Shown: positions 12,944 through 22,594 of the stretch, piece after piece
How the letters are laid out: each line of letters opens with the position of its first letter
Numbering within the stretch: the stretch's first letter is position 1
Source: Ptychodera flava
Lineage: Eukaryota > Hemichordata > Enteropneusta > Ptychoderidae
Reading direction: 5' to 3'
DNA length: 64,000 nucleotides
Assembly: GCF_041260155.1 (NCBI RefSeq)
Contig: NC_091940.1
Coordinates: 32,419,841-32,483,840, forward strand
Position numbers and translations under genes: made by a program
The notes under the pieces: generated by a model
Databases searched by the model: none
What the model saw: only the letters and a program-made list of their open reading frames with translations
Told to the model about the DNA's origin: nothing

Positions 12944-13543
12944 TAGCCCTGCGTACGATGCTGTGTGTTCCGCTACAGCTAATAGCCCCGCTCACCACAG
13001 CCCTGCAAAGACCCGTACGTAGAGTTGGTGACTTCAAATCCATTTTTGGACTTGACGTAAAAAGCCAAATTACTGCCGAAATTCAGCGTTCTTGGGCCCA
13101 AGTCGTATCCCTGCCTACCTCAGCTACTCGATCGCTTCCAAAAATGCCAGTCTTTTATTCTTTTTTCGTAAATAACCGTCGATGTCGGCAACTCTCTCGC
13201 TAGCCCTGCGTACGTACGCACTGTACGCTGTGCATTTCCTGTGTGCGTTCCTAACACACAGCGTACAGTGCGTACGTACGCAGGGCTAGCGAGAGAGTTG
13301 CCGACATCGACGGTTATTTACGAAAAAAGAATAAAAGACTGGCATTTTGGAAGCGATCGAGTAGCTGAGGTAGGCAGGGATACGACTTGGGCCCAGAACG
13401 CTGAATTTCGGCAGTAATTTGGCTTTTTACGTCAAGTCCAAAAATGGATTTGAAGTCACCAACTCTACGTACGGGTCTTTGCAGGGCTGTGGTGAGCGGG
13501 GCTATTAGCTGTAGCGGAACACACAGCATCGTACGCAGGGCTA
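12944..13543. mobile_element. 600-bp Mutator-like foldback MITE
   Basis: Almost perfect palindrome: arms 12944-13232 and 13257-13543 with a loop of about 24 nt. Termini read TAGCCCTGCGTACG, and the same motif recurs at the inner ends of the arms. A direct 9-bp TCCAGCTGT flanks it at 12935-12943 and 13544-13552. The arms differ by very few bases, implying a recent origin. Open frames across it are mirror images of each other and not genes. Confidence 0.88.
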
Positions 13544-13767
13544 TCCAGCTGTAGCCAACCTGGACAAGCACATTTCACAGCGCCCTCAAACAGTCGATTG
13601 TTTTCACTTGTCATACGCGGCGTAACAGAAAAATTAAACTTTCATAACTTCATTAATATCCAAGCCACGCCCACCAAAACCTTTTCAGTTCTAGCCATTT
13701 GAATTCTGAAGATGTCTACCAAATTTGACTGAAATACGTTCAGCCGTTTTTGAGAAAATGGACCAAC

Positions 13768-13801
13768 AGACAGACAGACAGACACACAGACAGACAGACA
13801 T
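13768..13801. repeat. (GACA)n microsatellite
   Basis: GACA/CAGA tetranucleotide run in the first intron of copy A. Confidence 0.9.
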
Positions 13802-14850
13802 CGCTGCGACATATGCTCACGTGTTCACACGTGAGCAAACAAATGTTAAGCCTCAATGCTTGCTGTGCACTGACATCGTGAACTAATAGGGTTGATATTC
13901 TTTTGACAGGGGATTGTAAAAGTGCGAAAAAACCCAACTGATTGATAGTGTGCATGACTATTGTGACCCCAACAGTACCAGTCACCGGCTAGAAACCCTT
14001 TGGAAAGTAGCCAGAGACGTCTGCCCGTCTCCTCCCTGGCCCCCATTCCTACGATTCCTTTCCATGGAAGTCGGTCACTCACAGTCCATACTCACTTGTA
14101 CCGGCACGTTTTGACAACCAATACACGGTACCGCTGCCGATTCCACCGCAGCCGACAACGATGTACTCGAAGTACTGAGGTTTGCTGGGGCTCGCCGTCA
14201 TGCTCACTCAACTTTCTAACATCAGACTGGGCATCAGACCAAATACATTTTATCATCCCTTTGGTAAAGGTCACATCCTCGAGGTCAATAACAGGTGTTA
14301 GGTGAACTGGGTCACAGGTGCCTGGAGTTGCAAGTGTAGTTTATTAATGCCTCGATGTGACTGCAAATCAGTGCATTGATTTGAATGGGGACATCCGGGG
14401 AGTTAGCGGGCCGGTGAAGATGTACTGACCGGTTTCCATGATTACCTGGCCAAGTGACGCCCTTCGACGTTTTCGACGTCATAGTAGACGCTTAACGCTA
14501 GATGTAAAATAGCAAATATTTATTTATTTAGCCGTGTATACATACGTAACATTGGCATAAAATGAAATACAAAACAAAAGAATTACAAGATTGAAAAACT
14601 TTGCAAGAAAGATGAAAAAAATCATCTCAAAATTACATGTTATATATAAGCTTTCATCAGCTCATTAAAGAACTTTGCAGTAATATGCACAAAGGAATCA
14701 TCAGAACAAGACATTATGTATATCCATGCGCGCACTGCTATTGTGACTTTCGTTAAAATATGTTTGATGCTGTTCGATGATGGTAAAATTTGAAAAATGC
14801 CCTGCATGTAAATACATGTCATATAGCGTTAACTGTGGCATGCAATGAAA

Positions 14851-14972
14851 ATATTATTGCCTGAATACATGGGCTGTGTGCCCTCGCAGCAGGGGCCAAA
14901 TTGCTCTCCTGGAGTCGGGCAAATTGTCACCTGCTCTCGGGCACATAAACCCATGTATTCAGGCAATAATAT
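14851..14972. mobile_element. ~120-bp foldback MITE
   Basis: Inverted ends ATTATTGCCTGAATACATGG (14853-14872) and the inverse ending at 14970 surround a GC-richer middle with its own partial dyads (TGCTCTCSTGG and GGGCACA-type blocks). Upstream of copy A exon 1. Family not assigned. Confidence 0.65.
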
Positions 14973-15370
14973 ATAGAGAGAAGGGGGAATGTACGATTTG
15001 TGTTTATTTTCGACTCGGGCAGTTTTATTTGCAGGCCGGATAAGTCCGTTTCATACCTTTGTGGATATTCTACGTATCAGTATGTCCAACGTAGCATAAC
15101 TCTACACTATAGACTATCCCAGTCCACATACGCCTGTGGGGACTCTACACGCACGGCATGTTGATTTTCAAACTGTCCTTTATGTAAAGGCACATGCGCA
15201 CGTCATCGAATTAACTTGACAAGTTTGCGTTTGGCATGATAAATGTGTCGTCATACAAGTAAACAAAGTATTATATATTCCCGCTATAAATTGGGTCAAA
15301 GTTTATCGCAAAGCATTAGAAAGAAGGGGGAAGTGTCTAGACAAGGATACTTTCGCACTTAAGAAAAAAT

Positions 15371-16160
15371 AAAATATATCAATATTTTTAAAGCAAAATG
15401 ATTAATTTGCGCAATCCGTGACAAAATGCGTCCATCCCTTCTGATGTTGTGATACTTGATACATCTTATTCTAATACACCTGCTTTGACATTTTTGATAT
15501 CGTATAAATTTCGATAATTTCAATCGTACTAATGCATAATCCATCAATCATTTACCTGGATTAAAACAGTAGGGAGATGAAAGATATCCCACTTTTCGTA
15601 GATTTTAAGACAACGGCATGCTTTAAATTCAATAAGTCAAGTTGTCGTTTGTTCCATATAGTTGCTAAGTGGCATGTTTCTTGATTGTTATCATTTCTTT
15701 CCCATTGTCCACTCTACGTAAGATAGTGTGAAAGTAGCACTTGTCGTATTTCTTAAATCAAAGTTATTATTTGTAATGACATTCCTTTGCGCTGGATGAA
15801 GAAATTCGTTGAATTTCTGATACAATTTTGATATCACCATGGACCCTAGGGCCTATGATATCACCTAATGTTTTCTATAACTTGCTTTGTTTCATACAAT
15901 TTATGATTTAAACTATAAGGCAGAGAGTCAAAGTGGTTGTAACTTTGTCCTTTATCAGCTATTTTAGAGCATGATACAGTCTACCAATCATTCTAACACG
16001 GCCCGAAATTAGCGGTAGTCCCGCGTCCACAGACTACCAACTTTTCTCTGGGGCTACCAAAATCCATGAAATGGTAGCCCACACGGACTACCAAAGCCTT
16101 GGACCTGAAATTCAGTCATTACTTGGCGTGCAATATCCGGTCCGTAAATAAGCGACGAGT
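15371..16160. other. Spacer between duplication unit A and Harbinger-like element
   Basis: AT-rich sequence with no exon, clear repeat or RNA gene recognised. Confidence 0.35.
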
Positions 16161-16163
16161 TAA

Positions 16164-17827
16164 GGCCGCGTTTAAAAAAAATGGTGGGGGGGGGGGGGCT
16201 GGAGGAATCGCGATTGAAATTTATTTTTTTCAGATCCCCCCCTCAATACCCTCAAAAATTTTCAAGTCCCCCCCCTCAATACCCTCAAAAATTTTCAAGT
16301 CCCCCCCCCAAATTACCATATAGCCGAAAATTTATTAGGAATGCACGCAGGGTAAAAAAAAAACACGTAATGTGTCGTTCTGCACGCAGATGTTCAATAC
16401 TACCTCTTATCAGCAGGTTGTAGAGCCATATACCTAGGGCAAGTTCTTAAATTGATTCATTTTTAATGCATCAGTGAACTTTTTGGATTTCTCAGTCTAA
16501 GCCGACTTGAGTTTATCCAACTCTGGCCAGTTCAATGGCACCAGCTGAAAGCACACAAAATGACAATCATGAGAGAGTATGAAAATTATGTATTTCTAGC
16601 TACATTTAACCAAATTGTGAAAAAAACGAGCACAGTGACCTACCGAAAATTTTTTTTTCAAAAGTACAAGACATCTACAACTTAGATGCCACTTATAAAA
16701 TGTTTTACAAAATTGACAATACTGGAAGGTTAAAATATTCCATGAAATTAATGTTTTAATCTCAGAAATTTTGGGTGTAATAATGGCAAATTTGATAAAA
16801 AATAAAAGATTCCATTTAGTCACACATTTTTCCATTTATATTAGAGTCTTTACTGTTCAAAGTTTTACTTTTGTGTTATTGGTACAATGAGATGTGAAAA
16901 TTTCATTCACTGCATGAACTTGAAATGAATGGTTTTATATATTGATTTTAAGTGATTTTAGAAAAACTGACTTTTCATCGTACATTTGTATAAGATCAAG
17001 TATGGTGACCCCATCTTTTTTCTCTAAAATTTGATTGTTCTCATATGCCAGAATTCAAAAATCCATGGTAACTGTTAGTCCCCTAGTCTTCTATGTATTG
17101 CTCTCTGGATGGATCTTGTGTACAAGTAGATGTATGTTTCACTGTCAATTGAGTGTCCTATGACCGAAACTCTTCTTAAACTACAACAGAGTCAGAGCTA
17201 CATGTATACTGTCACTGCCAGTATGTAGTAGCAGGGCAGTAGTTGTATTAACTTTTATTTTGACAATATTTTTGTTCAGTTTATACAATTGTGTTCTTGT
17301 TCTACTCCCTACAGAATGTTGAGCTATCCAGTATTCAGCTTGCCAACACAGCCTACGTGTACCGTGCATTTGCATCATTCAATTATCACCAATATTTAGA
17401 CAAACGGGCTTTGTTGACAAACTGAATATTGTGTTTTTCAGCAGCATGCTATTGCTGTAGAGAGACACCAAGAAACTGTGTTTGATACATTGCATAGAAA
17501 TATTGAAAAATTATCAACAGTTGTAGCTCCTGCCCCATTACAAGGCCAACTTGTTCTACGAAAATTTAATGGCATTCATACATTTTTAGACTTTTTCGAG
17601 ATTAAAGACATAAAATATGACAAAACGGTTCTAGATTTTGTTTAATTATTACTAACATTAGAACCATTGGACGACATCAAAATGTTGGGAGTCAAATATT
17701 TTCACGTCCCCCCCCCTATAGGCAGAGCAAAACTTTCAAGTCCCCCCCCCTCGACTACCCCAAAAATTTTCGAATCCCCCCTGAATTCCTCCAGCCCCCC
17801 CCCTCACCACTTTTTTTGAACGCGGCC
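16164..17827. mobile_element. PIF/Harbinger-like element, copy 1 (1.66 kb)
   Basis: Terminal inverted repeats begin GGCCGCGTT(C/T)AAAAAAA followed by G/C-runs. Direct TAA flanks both ends (16161-16163, 17828-17830), fitting the 3-bp TWA duplication of PIF/Harbinger elements. Subterminal ~30-bp units with CCCTCAAAAATTTTCAAG occur near both ends. Two segments look exon-like on the plus strand: 17315-17426 after CTACAG (36 codons to a stop) and 17442-17645 after TTTTTCAG (67 codons to a stop). No DDE transposase was recognised. A second copy at 26187-27835 is roughly 95% identical. Confidence 0.78.
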
Positions 17828-17832
17828 TAAAT

Positions 17833-17990
17833 CACAGACAAATATAGACAGACTGGAAACGCGGCATGCCTTTTGTTCCATGGTCGTCTTGGTAGACTAT
17901 TGGCCTTTCATATTAAAATGAGCTTCAAAGGTGTTAAACTTTTTGGAGGCTTTGTTTGTGGTTGATAATTACACGAGATTATGTATTCTT
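17833..17990. mobile_element. Inverted partial copy of the 7560-8256 element
   Basis: Begins CACAGACAAATA immediately after the Harbinger-like right flank. It matches the right end of the 7560-8256 element in reverse orientation through the TGCATGCC/CATGGTCGTCT and GCTTCAAAGGTGTTAA blocks, then the similarity ends. Confidence 0.75.
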
Positions 17991-18928
17991 CAAAATACGT
18001 TTTTGTTCACAGACTTGTACCAAGTCGTCAGAACTGCGGACGCGCCACTCCCTTTTCATTTCATGTCATACCAATTGACTTGTGGGAAGGTTTGAACAGT
18101 AGCGTAAAGGTTATACGCAATATCATCCTACATACGGACACAGTTAATTGAAGGAAAAAGAAAACCAGGTTCTATGTAGGGAAATATTTTGCGAGTACTA
18201 TTTTTATGATGAACATTTAACTGTCCAGTGGTGCTGGGGAAACATATCTGTCACATGTTGGAAGGAATCAACAGATATCTGACTGGCTCCGAATCATCAT
18301 AAGCTATTCTAAAAGCCAGCTTCAGTAATTAGCACGATTTGTCTTGTTACCCCCTTGACAAATAGTGCAGTAAACCTCTGACGACTACCACGAAAGTAGA
18401 CCTACATCAAAGATGGCAAATACATAACAAATTATTGCAGTTTTAAATCGTCAATTAATTTCAATAGGACACTATTCTATATGTCCAAAATCATAAATTG
18501 TTATCATAAGAGCTATGTTTATTTTATGGATTTTATGGGGACTAGAGGAAATAAGTATTGCAACACATTTTTATTTAACCATCTTGGCAGCATTTATTTT
18601 CCAAAGGTTACCTTGAAACTATTTTGTTTTTGTCCAGGAGATTCAGAGCAAATTTATTTTGCAACCAAAAAAAATTATTTTAACGAGGCCAAATATTAGC
18701 TTTATATAGAGGTGTTTCTATATGCATAGTAATACAGTTCCTTTCTTTATTTTTCACCTGTCAGGGTGAAATCGTTTACCGGTCATATCTTTTTGAAATT
18801 TCCACTATTGTTAAACAAGTCATCGTTGATGACACAGTCCCCACTTGTTAATGGGTACTTTGATTACAGGTCCTCAGACAGGAAAGAGTCCTCGTCATTA
18901 GATAGGTCTGTGTTAACATGGAGGCATC
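17991..18928. other. Spacer; nothing recognised
   Basis: AT-rich sequence. Short open frames at 18481-18699 and 18766-19056 show no domain or splice support; the second runs into the SINE. Confidence 0.35.
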
Positions 18929-19275
18929 ATGGGCCAGTGGCTAGAGCAGTGGACTCACGATCAAAGGATGGTGAGTTCGAGCCCCGGCATGGCTGTGGTG
19001 TTGTGTCCTTGGGCAAGGCACTTTATTCCTCATTGCTTCTCCCCACCCAGGAGTGATGGGTACCTGGTAGGACAGAGGTTGTTATGTGTGCGTTTAGCTC
19101 TGCTGCGCTTATTGGCTGCACATGTGAGCTGTTGTCTGCTCCCCAGGGAGTTGAGTGGTATCATATTAGGTCCAGTGACCAGGGGTAATAATAATTGTAA
19201 AGCGCCTTGATCACATCTACTTGTGGATATGTGCGCTATATAAGAACCAAATATTATTATTATTATTATTATTAT
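18929..19275 (+). mobile_element. tRNA-derived SINE
   Basis: The head has pol III internal promoter boxes: an A-box-like TGGCTAGAGCAGTGG and a B box in GAGTTCGAGCCCC. The tail ends GTAAAGCGCCTTGATCAC...GCGCTATATAAGAACC (fixed motifs separated by a short middle) and closes with (TTA)n at about 19250-19275. The GTAAAGCGC...GCGCTATATAA tail is shared by many deuterostome and marine invertebrate SINEs. The copy looks complete. Confidence 0.85.
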
Positions 19276-19279
19276 AAAA

Positions 19280-20335
19280 ATACTTTTGAGTAAATTCGCT
19301 TGATACATGTCTGAGTTGTAGTTGAGGGCATGAAGAAATCGTAATAAAATGAACACACGGCGGCCATATTGGATCGTATCACAAAACAAATCAATGTGCA
19401 TATGTATGACATAGGTCAATGTCCTTGTACCAACTTTGATTAACATCTGTTGAGATACGCCTGAGTTATGGCTTTGTACATGAAAAACTCATAACAAAAT
19501 GGCCGCACAGCAGCCTGCCATATTGGATCGTATCACAAAACAAATTAACGTGCATATGTACGACATTGGTCAATCTCCTTGTACCAACTTTGGATTAATT
19601 CGCTTGATACATGTCTGAGTTATGGTTCTGGACATGAAAAAACGTAATATAATGACCACACGGCGGTCATATTGGATCGTATCACAAAACAAATCGATGT
19701 GCATAGCTATGACATTGGTCAATCTCCTTGTACCAACTTTGCATAAAATCTGTTGAAACATGCCTAAGTAATGACTCTGTACATGAAAAAATCGTAATAA
19801 AATGGCCGCCTGGTGGCCATATTGGATTGTATCACAAAACAAATTGACGTGCATATGTATGACATAGGTCAATGTCCTTGTACCAAGTTTGAATAAAATC
19901 GGTTGAGATATGCCTGAGTTATGGCTCTGTACATGACAAAATCGTAACAAAATGGCCGCCTGGCGGCCATATTGGATCGTATCACAAAAAAATTGACGTG
20001 CATATCTATGACATTGGTCAATGTCCTTGTACCAACTTTGAATAAAATCAGTTGAAACATGCCTGAGTTATGGCTCTGTACATGAAATAATCGTAATAAA
20101 ATGGCCGCCTGGCAGCCATATTGGATCGTATCACAAAACAAATCAACGTGCATCTGTATGACATATGAAGTAATCCTTGTACCAAGTTTGAATGAAATCG
20201 CTCCAGGTATCTCTGAGATATCTGCGTGAACGGACGCACGCACGCACGCACGCACTGACGCACGCACGCAGACACGCACGGACATGACCAAACCTATAAG
20301 TCCCCCGGACGGTGTCCGTGGGGACTAATAACCAA
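19280..20335. repeat. Six-unit ~150-bp tandem array with hairpin end
   Basis: The core GGATCGTATCACAAAACAAA recurs at about 19371, 19525, 19674, 19824, 19974 and 20123, a spacing of 149-154 bp. Each unit also carries GGCGGCCATATTGGATCG, a CTTGTACCAA block and a CTGAGTTATGG block. The last unit runs into (ACGC)n at 20228-20280, then a hairpin formed by AGTCCCCCGGAC and GTCCGTGGGGACT (20300-20327). Core repeats, a microsatellite and a terminal hairpin together resemble pearl/DINE-1-type Helentron-associated elements. The long minus-strand frames across it are repeat artefacts. Confidence 0.8.
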
Positions 20336-22423
20336 GTCAGTGTTTATGTCAATGTCAACATGTGTGACAGAAGACTAAAGGTTATGATGAAATGAATATC
20401 ACAAAACAAAATATTTTCTGACATTTGAATTGCAGCCGAAAAGTGTTTTCTTCGTTAAATAGTTCATCAAATGACACTGCATATATGAAATTGTCATCGC
20501 CAGTACTTTCTTTTGCAATAAGAATCGATTAAACTTTGACATGGATATACGTCACAACTGATTTTAACAAATATTGACAATGGGTTATCTGACACTTAGC
20601 AGTAATGCATTTGCAAACAACTTGAAAATATATTAAAAGGAAAACAAGTATATACGCATCCATGCACACTCTGGTTTCTGCTCGTTTATTTCCGTTAAAA
20701 CCCATTCATGTCATATATCCTATGCATTAGAACAATTGTCAACTATGTATGAAATCTGAGCCATAATTAACCGCCGTAGCCGGCAGCTCTAGAGACAACT
20801 GTAGACATAGTCAACTGTCTCGAGTATGGCAACACATTTTTACAGATTTCCTTGAAGCGAATTTTCCCTGCCCACGGTCAGACAATTTTCCTTATGAATG
20901 GTGAGCAACAATTTTTCCCCAAAACCTCCAGAACCTCCAGGGAATCAAACGGTCTATCCCTAAGCAGCATTTAACCAAACTAACGGTTGCACCAGTAGAT
21001 CTTCGGAAGGGAAGTAAAAAAATGGGGGAAAATTTGCGTAGCAGACTTTGCTAAGTTTTGACAACCATGATGATTTTTGACATTATCATTCTCTGGTCAG
21101 TTGGAGAGTGTCAATTCGTAAACAATAATCGTACACACACAATGCAAAATCGCTCCGATCCATCCCCCCCCCCCCAAACTTTGGAAATCCTGACTGCTCC
21201 ATCCAAAGATTCAATGGTAAATCCCCTAGCATTACGAAACAATTGAATGGTTTCTTCAATAAACAGTTCGTTACGGAACAAGAAACAGCATCATTACGTT
21301 TCACATTATACTGATCATTCACACCATCTCCGTAGGTGGCAATAACTTTGTATTTTGAACGTGTAGTGAGGACAAAGTTTCCAACATAATTCAATGAGAC
21401 TAAAAATCCAATGCAATAAATGAAATCATAGGGCATGGTGGAGATTATCTCATCACCTCTCCTACCCTGTTTGGTATTCTTTTCGTCCTGTTCACCAAGC
21501 TTAAGGAAAAAAGTTGATATCGGGAGAGGTACATAAAGAACGGGAAACGTGACATATTTATGTTCCATACATACCACCTAGACTCGCTCAGAGACAGAAC
21601 ATGGAAAATAGCTGTGACGCTTTCTTTGTCTACACCAGAAAATATATGACACTTTACGTATAACTGTTTATTACATATAGTAACGTAAGACTTGACGCGT
21701 ATTATGTATTATTGTGTATTGTCACACACGCTCTGTTGCAAATCGTTATTCTATGGTCACGTGACATGAGTCATTTTGACGTTCATACCGGTTAACAATA
21801 TCTAAAACTGTTAACAGTTCGGAACAACTGTTGACTGGGAAATATGACAGGGCCTTCTACGCATGCGCACATTCTAGAACTAGTAAAGAAGATGAAGTGT
21901 CGTATGCGACTGAGACGAGTGGTGATAGCTATTAAAGGAACTTCTCGATTTTTCGGCGAGAATAGCGGATGAGGTGTGTTACAAAACATGTGGACTGGCC
22001 ATATTCGGGTTAAAGCATACACTTGTGTCCCTAGGGCCTGAGAGTCGCCCAAACCAGTCTTTGTCCCTCTGCCTAGGGCCTCGTGAAACACAGTTTTAGG
22101 GCAACTGTCAGGCCCTCTGGCAACAAACATATGCTGTTACCCTCATAGCCAGTCAATATGTGAACAGTGTTATACTAACAGCTTGGACTCATGGTCTGTT
22201 TGAAAGATAAGCTATATGTCTTGACATGTGAGACAAAAAGCTGTGTTTCTTCTACCTATAAATTATGTACGTTTCCTTCAAGGTTTTATAGTTCACGGTG
22301 TGAAATACGATTAATAAAGTATATCGATGTTGGAAGAAATAATCTTCTAGTGAAATTATATATAGCAATCGAATCGATAGTGAAACAAATGAGTGAATGG
22401 TCGATAATGCAAGCGTTACTGCA
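20336..22423. other. Spacer upstream of unit B; no gene recognised
   Basis: Contains a 163-codon minus-strand open frame (21577-21086) crossing a poly-C tract. It has no recognisable domain, splice context or match to the neighbouring gene families. No RNA gene seen. Confidence 0.35.
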
Positions 22424-22429
22424 TATCGA

Positions 22430-22435
22430 TTTATT
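22430..22435 (-). promoter_or_regulatory. Candidate poly(A) signal of PIPOX-like copy B
   Basis: AATAAA on the minus strand, about 160 nt downstream of the copy B stop codon. The equivalent position in copy A (541-546) also keeps AATAAA. Confidence 0.5.
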
Positions 22436-22594
22436 CCATCACTGAGAAATTCTCGATGGTATCACTATATCAGAGTACATTGCAATATGGGACACCTAAA
22501 GACGTTGCACATTGTGTTTCTTAGATTTCAATTTGAAAAACCACGAGTATGTACCAAAAATTACGCTCATTGGTGGCTCTTAGAATTCTTTAGT

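Larger units (their letters stand above)
653..14201 (-). pseudogene. PIPOX: PIPOX-like FAD amine oxidase, copy A (decayed paralogue)
   Basis: Eight exon equivalents of a peroxisomal sarcosine/pipecolate oxidase gene are seen on the minus strand: 14201-14096, 9198-9129, 7504-7311, 6852-6643, 6411-6260, 5886-5701, 4126-3993 and 847-653. Exon 1 keeps the start and the FAD-binding GCGGIG motif. Exon 7 keeps KTCLYT, holding the cysteine that carries FAD in this family. Against copy B, exon 3 is 1 nt shorter, exon 4 lacks 7 nt and soon reaches a stop, exon 5 lacks 15 nt in frame (residues RVIIT before AGAW), exon 6 lacks 1 nt, and exon 8 lacks 1 nt near its start and has lost the AKL-stop end. Splice sites are mostly still GT-AG, so it may be transcribed. 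Sequencing error could explain one lesion but hardly all. Exons remain about 94-99% identical to copy B, so decay is recent or slowed by gene conversion. Confidence 0.88.
533..15370 (-). other. Segmental duplication unit A (PIPOX-like copy A and flanks)
   Basis: Exons, introns and flanks align in the same order and orientation with 22424-33260. Similarity starts just downstream of the last exon (matching stretches near 540-640 and 22424-22560) and runs past exon 1 to about 15370, where both copies share a block ending in a purine-rich AAGAAGGGG stretch. The two units are head-to-tail with about 7 kb of repeat-rich spacer between them. Unit A is longer mainly because it holds several extra transposon insertions. 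Boundaries are by eye and good to about 100 bases. Confidence 0.85.

Noticed and set aside
12883-13571. Two similar frames on opposite strands at 12883-13203 and 13314-13571
   Set aside because: They are the two arms of the 600-bp palindrome, so the similarity is structural and not a gene pair.
18929-19010. Possible functional tRNA gene
   Set aside because: A and B boxes are present, but the sequence continues into a SINE body and tail and does not fold as an intact tRNA by eye.
19280-20280. Regular repeats considered as a CRISPR-like array
   Set aside because: Units are ~150 bp with no short conserved repeat separated by unique spacers, in an intron-bearing eukaryotic genome.
19030-20291. 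Long minus-strand frames with repeated LGTRTLTYVI-type phrases
   Set aside because: They follow the ~150-bp tandem array, whose unit length being near a multiple of three keeps frames open.
21086-21577. 163-codon minus-strand open frame
   Set aside because: Longest unexplained frame, but it crosses a poly-C tract and shows no recognisable domain or splice context.
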